Below, piece after piece: positions 56,439-64,000 of a stretch of 64,000 nucleotides of DNA (position 1 is the stretch's first letter; each line of letters begins with the position of its first letter). Below the pieces are notes generated by a model. That model did not search any database and was not told where the DNA came from. It worked only from the letters and a program-made list of their open reading frames with translations. A program made the translations under genes and the position numbers. Origin of the DNA: Neolentinus lepideus HHB14362 ss-1 (taxonomy: Eukaryota; Basidiomycota; Agaricomycetes; Gloeophyllales; Gloeophyllaceae); assembly GCA_001632425.1 (NCBI GenBank), contig KV425559.1, forward strand, positions 544,684-608,683, in the 5' to 3' direction.

Positions 56439-57089
56439 TCAAGCATAGTTCCAAGAACCGGTCAGGACGCCGACACTAGGGTTGGCAAAGTAGCTGAATA
56501 AGCCTTCGCTCAGGTCGAGCCCTCCTTCAGGGCATCCAGGGCACTATGTGCCATATCAATTAGTGTACTTTTCGATACTGGCTGCGGTGTTCCATACCTT
56601 GTCCACAATCTGTGCCGTGGCCGTTTTGCCTTCGGCGGTGATCACGATGTTTTGGAAACAGTGAGGGCCGGGGTAACCCGCTCCGAAATCCTAATATGAG
56701 ATAGTTTGTTTGTCAGGGCCGTAGATCCCGGCAAGCATGAATAGCTCCGGCGTCACTCACATCAGCGTTCAGCGCTACGACCTTTGAGTTCATGATTAGT
56801 CTTCATGTGCCTGATCCGAATGAGGAGTTCGAGAAACTCACGAAGTCGCTGGCAACATTGGTTTGTCCGCAAGCTCCCCTACCCACGAGAGTCAATCTAT
56901 GGGATACCAGACCGGTCGCGAACATACTCACAAGCCTACGTCGTACCATGTTAAGCGAGCATTGTCCACACGTTTGGACAAATTCGACCCCGTATCATTG
57001 CCGCGAGCAAAGATATTGTGGGGCGCTGCCTGAGCGAAGCCGGCCATCAAGGAGAGGGCAGAGACGATAACGAGAGGAGAAAAATGCAT
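56439..57089 (-). CDS. small secreted expansin-like protein, second paralogue
   Basis: Exons 57089-56932, 56878-56842, 56781-56761, 56690-56598 and 56543-56439 give 137 residues. A signal peptide (FSPLVIVSALSLMAGFAQAA) is followed by LSKRVDNARLTWYDVGLGAC, DDFGAGYPGPHCF, VDKCPGCPEGGLDLSEGLF and GVLTGSWNYA, the same double-psi beta-barrel pattern as the gene at 33741-34362. Exon sizes 37, 21, 93 and 105 are identical in the two genes, so they descend from one duplication. The LSKR site hints at Kex2 processing. Likely an extracellular wall-associated or effector-like protein. Both copies look intact. Confidence 0.92.
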
Positions 57090-57099
57090 TGTGATATTA

Positions 57100-57162
57100 G
57101 AGAGTGTCTTGAGTAGAGAATAGAGTGTTTTGAGTAGAGAATGGAGTGTCTTGAGTAGAGAG
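57100..57162 (+). repeat. three tandem ~21-base repeats in the 5' region
   Basis: Three units close to agagtgtcttgagtagagaat follow one another directly upstream of the ATG of the second expansin-like gene, on its 5' untranslated side. They are absent from the first paralogue. Confidence 0.8.
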
Positions 57163-57180
57163 GAATATTCTGCAGGATTT

Positions 57181-57196
57181 GGGCCTTTTATACGCG
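57181..57196 (-). promoter_or_regulatory. TATA box of the second expansin-like gene
   Basis: The minus strand reads cgcgtataaaaggccc about 100 bases upstream of the ATG at 57089, with the three tandem repeats lying between. Sequence and spacing fit a strong core promoter. Confidence 0.6.
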
Positions 57197-58777
57197 CTAG
57201 ACAAGAGGCAGTGGTGTCGTGCGTAGAATACTCTGAGACGGCCCTCCATCACAAAAACCTGCAGAAACAAGATATTCTCCAGGAGCCTGAAAGCCACGAT
57301 CACTGCAAAGTCGGGAAATGGCAGTGCATGCTGATGGCGAAGTGTCTGGCCAAGACTTGTCTGGATCTGCCAATTTTGACATTCTGCAAGTAATCCTCCA
57401 GCGTTGAGCGCTGAACCTTAGCGTTAGATGGTCGGATCGTAGGTTGCAGTGCGTTGATAGGATCGAGGTGTCACCACATGACATCGTCCTGAACTGTCCA
57501 TGCTATGGCTAAAGTGGGTCGTTTGCTGCCTACCAAGAATGCCTGGATCCGTAGGCAACAAGGCGCCCAACCTAATGATTGCGGTAAATGTCATGGCAAT
57601 ATTCATCAAGTAACAGCGCACATGGTATGCTGCAACAGCATAGGTTCGTAGAGAATCCGCTTGATCTGGAGGTCAATGTCCAAAGAATTGCGGGTCGCAA
57701 GATGGCCGTAGAGGAACCATCATATGGCTGGACGCAGCCATGTTTCGCTACATAGTGCAAAGCAGGACTGGTTGATACTTGGGCCAGGCGCTGTGCAAGA
57801 TGCAAAACCGCCAACAATACAGGCACGTCAACAGAAACGCGCGTCGTTCCTCGGCCACGTACTGGATGCCCGGCGAATGCTTGGTAATAAGCCAGCTCCG
57901 TATGGAACGCGAACGCGAAAGTGGGAATACATGGGACTTAACTGGTCACAATTAGCTGCTTCACTGTGTACAGCAGTCTTAGTCTGTCATTAACCCTACT
58001 CAATTATAGCTGATAGCCTCAGCTGATAATAGAGTTTCTGGAACCGCTGTGCCGACGAGATGTGGAACGACACCAGCTAAGAATTGGGCGCTACACCGTC
58101 GCGTCTCGGCTATCACCGGCTATCAAAGTGCTGTCAGACGCCGGACGCTCATTGGTGGATCAGAGAACTAGCGTCTCGTTTTCAAACTCCGCCCTCGTAA
58201 GTTAAGTATCAGCTGGAACAACTGCCACTCTGGGTTGCTGATAGATTAATTGGCCTGGCCTTTCGTGTCCTCCAGGGAGATCCAAGCTCATATCGCCGCT
58301 CGGCATGGACCAGAAAGCTATCAGCTGGAGGCTGTCAGCTAGAATTAAGGTGGGTATAATATTATACACTAGGATGAGAAGAAATCTAGTATTCGGTGAG
58401 AATAGCTACTCAGGCCCAGGACTGGAGACTGTGTATATACAGGCTATGGCATTTATGCCGCACTTGAGCTCAATTAGGAACACGTCCGATAACTTCTTCG
58501 ACGAGTGCATTTGCGTCTCTCTATGCCGGATACAAACTAGTTCTTGTCAACTTGTCGAATCTCGACCGCTGGGATGAGAATAGAACGAAAGAGCTACACA
58601 GCGCAACCTCCTGTCTCAAACAGCAAGCGCGCACGATAACGACATGAACGTAGGGAAATAAACGAAAGGGAGAGAGAATCTCCTAGCTGTTATACATCTC
58701 TTAAAACTTCTCTAGTTGCGCGAAAGGTAGTAAAGTCCGTCTGAAAATTCAACATGTCCGCATCTGCTTTTCTTTAC
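57197..58777. other. intergenic region with one MITE-like element
   Basis: No frame over about 95 codons and no domain. The element at 57999-58349 is the only recognised structure. 58.6-58.78 kb is 3' sequence of the RRM gene. Confidence 0.45.
57999..58349. mobile_element. MITE-like element with ~32-base imperfect inverted termini
   Basis: The left end ctcaattatagctgatagcc followed by tcagctgat is mirrored at 58318-58349 by atcagctggaggctgtcagc followed by tagaattaag. About 26 of 30 positions pair. The 351-base element has no coding frame. Internal cagctg-rich pieces (58207 and 58240) suggest partial duplication. No clear target duplication was seen. Confidence 0.6.
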
Positions 58778-61700
58778 TCACGAATGACTCACAGCCCTCC
58801 CCTTCCCCTTCCCATTCCCAGCACCATTTATCATACTTAACCCAAGCCCAGCCGGCACATGATCCCCCGCACCAACACTCACCCCCACCCCCTCATACCC
58901 CTCAAACCCAGCATTAAAGTAAGGCGTAGCCGGACTGAACGAAGTAGACGACGGAGTCCGCGACGCATACGTCAAAGCCGGAGAAACAAGGGGCGACTGG
59001 TCCTTCTCAGCAGTCGAGCTCCCAGCATTCGAAGCAACACTGTCAATCTTCAAGTTATTCGCTCGAGTAGCCGCGGAAGCCAAGGCACCCTTGCCAGCAT
59101 CAAAAGTTCCACCACTCCGATGATTCGCAGCATAAGACGCAGGCAGTGTAGTAGCGCGCATATGATGCGAAGAAGACTGCGCCCGACCTTGAAGTCCCTG
59201 AGCGGCCGAGGCCTGGCGCTGAGCAAGGATCGGATCGTTCGTCGTAGACCCGCGGCGCACAGTGCCATGATGTCCGTACGTGATGTTATCCAAGTCCAGA
59301 TCAACAGTCGACCGAACGGCACCGAACCCTCTCTCATTGCCACGATGGCTCTGACCTCGAGCTTGCCCTTGAGTCTGCGAACGCTGAGAAAGAACCGAAG
59401 GGACAGCATTGATCTCCTCCTCAGGCATACCAGGAAGAACACCGACAGCTGGCGAGCCCAGTTGCGAATATCCGTGCAAGTTCGGGGAGGCGATGTTGTT
59501 GGCATAGCCCCGATAGCCCTGAGAAACGCTTCTGCTCATCGCAGCCTGAGGTAGCCCTGCCAGCGGCAACGAAGGCGATGACCCAAGGACACCTTGGTCC
59601 CCGAGCCTGGCCCGAGCCTGCATATGAGCCTGTATGAGCAGCTGCTCAGCAGGCGTGAGCCCGCCCACACCAGCCTGCGTACTCCCAGATCCGTTCCAGT
59701 TATTAAGCTCCTGCGCTGCCAGCAGTGTATTGACGTCCACCGACCCTGGAATCAAGTTGGCGGCCGGATATCCCAAGCCCGCCATACCCATCCCATCCAG
59801 CCCCATCCCGCCATTCTTCAACGAGTCCAACAATAGCTGCATGTCCCTCTGCTGCTGGTATTGCGCCGCCATCGATTGCTGAGCCAAACTCTGCCCCGCC
59901 ATGGAGTGCTGGTTCAGGCTCTGTGTTGCCATCGCATGCTGGCTCAGACCTTGTGCCGACGCCGCGCGATGGCCCAAACCCTGCACCCTCATCGTATGCT
60001 CACCCAAATCCAACCCACCCGCCCGACTCTTCATCTCCGACCCCCTCAAATTCAACAACGCCGCCTGGGCCATAGTAAGCCGGTTCGGAGACCCATCTCC
60101 GCCCTCCCTCTTCGCCCGCTCCTTCTTCTATGCAATCGTCAGTTCGCCTGCGAATCTCTCTATCAACAAAAAGTAGATAGCGTACCCTCAACTCCCGCTG
60201 CTCATTACTATCCGCAAATCTCACCGAAATCCTACAGCCTGGGTCATTCCATCCACGAACCATCCGACCATGTAGACGCTCAATGATCTCTTCGCAGGCA
60301 GTTCGGGTCTCCAGCCTGCCAGAGGTAGCGTGCGTGTGTGCGTATATGTCAAAGGCGCGAACCGGGGGAGGTGAGTTACGAGTAAACCATTGGCGCAGAG
60401 CCAAGGATCGTGGTGACAGATGGGGGCGGCAATCGGACAAAAGTCAAGAGCACATCCAATCAGCTCCAGTTAGCATATATCCCAGAAACCCAAACCACCC
60501 ACCTCAAGAACGCAATAATCCTTGGCGGATGACTCAACTTCGTCTGGAAAAACCTACTGCTCTTAATTGCGTACGGGCTCACTAGCGCCGCCAACGTCTA
60601 TTCCATTTTCATCAGTCCTCTGCCCCTCCTCCTCTCAGAACAAAGCAGAACTTACCGGCTCATCAATGCTCAGCGGAAGCCTAGTAAATGCAGCAGAAAT
60701 CGTCAGAATCTACATGGTAAAGCCAACAATCCAAAACGCCCACCCCTCAATATACAAATTCGTACTCGTCGTATCCTTCAACTTCTCCATTCTCACCTTG
60801 AACGAATTCTCATCCACGCCCACGCCCGCTCCCCCGCTCCCATCCCCCGCTCCCGCCACCGCACATTGCGTCGTATCAACATTCGAATACAACGTCCCCG
60901 GTATCTTATGAATTTGCTAGCCACTCTCGTAAGACGCCACATCCGTCTCCTATAGACGCAACTGCGACAAACCTTTGAAAACGACGGATGTAAATTTCTA
61001 TACTTCCTTAATGCCTCTATGCACTTCTCGGCGCCCTCCAGAGTCTCGAACCTGTCAAAACGTTCATAAGCCTCGCTTTACCTCGTGAAAACGATACATC
61101 ACTTACAACACGAACCCATACCCACTATCATCCACAAATTCCATCAGTGACGGAGAACACACCACCATCCACAAGCCACATCAGCGTCCAAGAATGTAAC
61201 ACAAGAACCAGTCACTCACGTCGGTCGCTCACTAACATGCCTCGTAAACGTCCTCACGCTAACAACGGGCCCAAACTCCTTCGTCATATTGAACAACTGC
61301 TCTTCCGGAAAATTGGGTGGCAGCCCATTAATATATACGTTGGGGGTCTTGAACGACTGCCCAGAAGCAGTCGACGAAGTGGCTGAAAGTGCAGACGAAG
61401 CAGCGGACAACGTAGACGACGTATCCTGCGCGGCATTAGAAAGCTGAGAAAATTCGTAAGAGGCTGGGCTAAAAACAAAGGATTCACTTGACACGGATGA
61501 TACAGCAGAGGCGGCAGGCTGAACGGAAGTCGGGGGAGAGTATATTTTCTCGGAAGTAGCGGGAGACTTGGAATCTAGCAACTCAACTGGAGTCTTCAGC
61601 ATCAGTCCTCCAGAGTCCAGAGTGTTCCCCTTGGCGACACCGACATTAGGATTAGGAGGAGTTGTAGCAGTAGCATGCGGAGTAGGAGAGCCAGACACAG

Positions 61701-62692
61701 TAGCTTGACCACTAGAGGCCAGAGAGGCAGTCATGCCAGCTTGAGCGGGGGTCAGAGAGCTAGACACGTCGACTTGCCCGCTCGCGAACGCGCTGGACAA
61801 AGAGTCAGACACGCCAGCGTTCTCATCAGGCAACGAAGTCTGCTCAGGCGATGTAAAATTCTGTAGCGATGAGATGGGATTTGCTGCGAGAGGTCCAGAC
61901 ATTGTAGCGATAGCAGGTGAAGTGATAGCAGGCAAGGTGATAGCAGACAAAGCAACAGAGGATGGCGTGGCGCCAGACGAAGCAGCGATAGCGGGCGAAG
62001 CAACAACAGACGAAGTCGAATTGACGGGAGGAGAAGTGGCAGCAGGCGCCAACACAAACTTTGTAGCAGGCGACACAGTAGCGGACGCTACAGTTGTGAA
62101 AGTCGGACTCGCGCTCAAGGACGAAGGGGTCGACTCTAAGGACGAAGATGGCGCCGATTCAAGCGACGAAGAGTGCGTTATCGCGTCCGCAGTGTTGATC
62201 GACAAGGTCTCCGCACCTCTGAACGTGGAGGACCCAAAGGAAGGGCTCGGAAGTGCCGACGCGTACGCAGTGGGCGTGGGTGACACCGACACCGCAGGGC
62301 TCGCCACAGCAGTGAGCGTCGGAGACGAAGAACTATACAGTGATATAATCGCCCCGATCACGTTCGCCTCGGAGTCGTCAGGGGCGGCAGTGCCTGTCAG
62401 TCGCCGCACACCATGTTAGTGGACAGTTCGTGTAGTTTGGAAGGGAAGACTGACCGTCGCTGAAGCCGAGGCCTACAAGTGATGTATCGTCGCGTAGAGA
62501 CATGGTGTCCATGCTTCCGCCGTCCCGTCGCGTCCACTCGCTGGCATGTTCGCTGTGTGCGGGAGCGGGGCTGTTGGGCACAGACGAGTTTGCAAAGGCC
62601 GGGGAGATTGAAGATTGAGGAGGCGGAGTAGAAATTGACGCACGGTTGTCGTGAGCGCAAGTAGGCGAAGGGGAACCGGTTGAAGAGTGCAT
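58778..62692 (-). CDS. RNA-binding protein with two RRM domains and long low-complexity arms
   Basis: Nine exons (62692-62455, 62393-61220, 61124-61107, 61051-60973, 60916-60744, 60680-60656, 60597-60503, 60315-60186, 60127-58778) close in phase and give 1093 residues. The first 430 residues are Ser/Ala/Pro/Thr-rich. RRM1 starts TPNVYINGLPPNFPEEQLFN (RNP2 VYINGL) and continues TGYGFVLFETLEGAEKCIEA (RNP1 GYGFVLFE). RRM2 starts TNLYIEGLPLSIDEPTLAAL and continues PPRIIAFLRLETRTACEEII, ending RISVRFADSNEQRELR. The C-terminal 450 residues are Gln/Met/Ala-rich and probably disordered. Tandem RRMs of this type bind single-stranded RNA. The LYIxGLP pattern is like the RBMS/Scw1 group, which regulates mRNA stability. 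The 18-base exon 3 sits exactly at RNP1. Confidence 0.9.
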
Positions 62693-64000
62693 GTTGTGCG
62701 ATAAAATGCTTGCTGAACGAAGTAGTCGAAGACGAAGGAATAATAGCTAATCAAAGAAAGAGCGATATAGACGAAACAGTCGATAGCTAGCGTAAATACA
62801 ACGATTGATTTTAGACGTGCAGGTGCGGGATGGAGCAGTGGTGCTGATTAACGATATGTTGCGCGTGCAATTTCTGAGAGTGTTGTGCGGTTTCTGAGAA
62901 TGTTGTTGATCCAGCTGGCTAGTACTGGGGATAGAGCCCTTCGATGGACGGCGGTGTCGATAAATATGGCCGAGGATGTACGTTTGACAAGAGGACGACG
63001 GGGGGTGTGTGGTGGACGGGGGAAAGAAGAGAAGCGGTGTGGACGCGACAGGGCGGGGGGTTATATATGCGCCAAGGTGAAGAGAAGCCTCTTTGTATCA
63101 CAGCCTCAGAGACAGAAAATGGGATATATGCGCGCATTTAGTCCAAATACGGCCGGGGCGCGCTTCTGAACCAGTGGACTTCCGGCATGAAGATCGCCGG
63201 CCGTTCAGTAGCCACATGCACACCAAACGCGAGCAGAAAAGGGACTTGGGCTGGCGTTTTCGGCGACAAATAAACATGCATGGTCGACGTCGGTGCGCGT
63301 CGAGTAAACGCATCGAATCGGTGTCCGTTGAATCGACGTCGCGTCCATCAAGTCAACTTCGGTGTAGACATCGGTCTCTCGAAGACGTCCGTCGCCGTCG
63401 CGCACGTCGAGCGGCCTTGTGTGGTCCATTCCACGTCGCGTGATCAGCGGTGCGATCAGCACAACGCCTGCCTTTCTGGCATAGATTCGTTGGCCACCCG
63501 TCAGATCGGCTCCCACGCCCCTTTGTGTAAGAAGCAGAGAATGCTTCAATTAACCTATACGCAGATTGTCATCGCGATATAATGAATACCGCAGCTTCCA
63601 TGCTGCAGCGCGGCTCCGTAAATATGAATACTGCCAGCTATCCGGGCGTATCCAACTCAGAATATTCAAGACGATGCACGCGGACACGGTGCCGAGAGCT
63701 GTCCACAATCTGGTGGCAGCCAATCGCAAGCGGCGGGCCACATCATACGAGGCGGTGGTGAGGAAAGGACGCAAAGAGGGAGAGCTGACGCGGCCAGAAA
63801 CATTGGGTTCTTTCACCACACTTGGCTGACTCGAGTTCGTTCCTCGGGTAGCGACTCTTGTGACCAGTATTCGAACTTCGGGTGAAGAACGTGAGTGGAA
63901 AGTGTCCGAGTGCGGAATTCGTGGCACTTCGGATGATGCCGAGAAGCCACGTGGACGGGGGTATTGCGACTAGGTGAGGATGGGGCTAGAACCCAAAACA
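62693..64000. other. no recognised gene to the window edge
   Basis: The left part is the promoter and 5' region of the RRM gene. A ttatatatgcg TATA-like motif lies at 63060. Around 63270-63420 the sequence is rich in cgacgt/acgtcg steps. Frames of about 70-125 codons occur on both strands (such as 63550-63927 minus), without domains. A gene could begin beyond the right edge. Confidence 0.4.

Noticed and set aside
58859..59554. 231-codon plus-strand frame rich in Arg
   Set aside because: Antisense of the last exon of the RRM gene, which is conserved and splices correctly.
61874..62419. 181-codon plus-strand frame
   Set aside because: Antisense of the Ser/Ala-rich N-terminus of the RRM protein.
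1..64000. CRISPR arrays, rRNA, bacterial operons, viral genes or toxin genes
   Set aside because: The repeats are palindromic or inverted-terminal rather than regularly spaced, genes are intron-rich and eukaryotic, and no viral or toxin family was recognised.

Overview
The window looks like a nuclear contig of a mushroom-forming basidiomycete (Agaricomycetes). Genes are split by many introns of about 45-70 bases. The families seen (DUF6533 membrane proteins, an N-terminally extended G-alpha, F-box/LRR proteins, small expansin-like proteins, a Zn2Cys6-like protein with a coiled coil) are typical of that group. Most gene models below were assembled by hand from open frames plus splice signals that close in phase. 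No rRNA, tRNA, CRISPR array, intact transposase or reverse transcriptase was recognised.

Layout. 0-15.5 kb is gene-rich: the 3' part of a DUF6533 membrane protein, an acidic EF-hand-like protein (-), an AIG1-type GTPase (+), a MOB/phocein protein (-), a secreted type-B carboxylesterase (+), a G-protein alpha subunit (+) and a Pmp3 proteolipid (-). 15.5-20.7 kb is AT-rich and repeat-rich: a large hairpin repeat, a transposon-like relic, a small unidentified gene and a degenerate tandem repeat. 20.7-27.1 kb holds a roughly 1000-residue protein with five copies of one Cys-rich motif (+) and an APH-fold kinase-like protein (-). 27.1-37.1 kb is sparse: palindromic repeats, a Zn2Cys6-like gene broken by an 8-base duplication, a first expansin-like gene and a Tourist/Harbinger-like MITE. 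37.1-38.9 kb holds a second DUF6533 protein.

39-46.3 kb is a decayed accessory island. Relics of a DHHC palmitoyltransferase, an aquaporin and an M28 aminopeptidase lie among rearranged repeats, three MITE-like or palindromic elements and a pair of inverted blocks rich in 15-16-base palindromes. From 46.8 kb the sequence is again ordinary and gene-rich: an SH3-tailed single-pass membrane protein (+), an unidentified acidic protein (-), an F-box/LRR protein (-), the TFIIA small subunit TOA2 (-), a glutathione S-transferase (-), a second expansin-like paralogue (-) and a large RNA-binding RRM protein (-). The last 1.3 kb has no recognised gene.

The genes do not form one pathway. Plausible groupings are signalling (G-alpha, MOB, AIG1 GTPase, SH3 membrane protein) and secreted or membrane proteins (carboxylesterase, two expansin-like proteins, Pmp3, DUF6533). 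Splicing is a recurring oddity: three GC-AG introns, several micro-exons of 14-21 bases and two introns of 37-38 bases.
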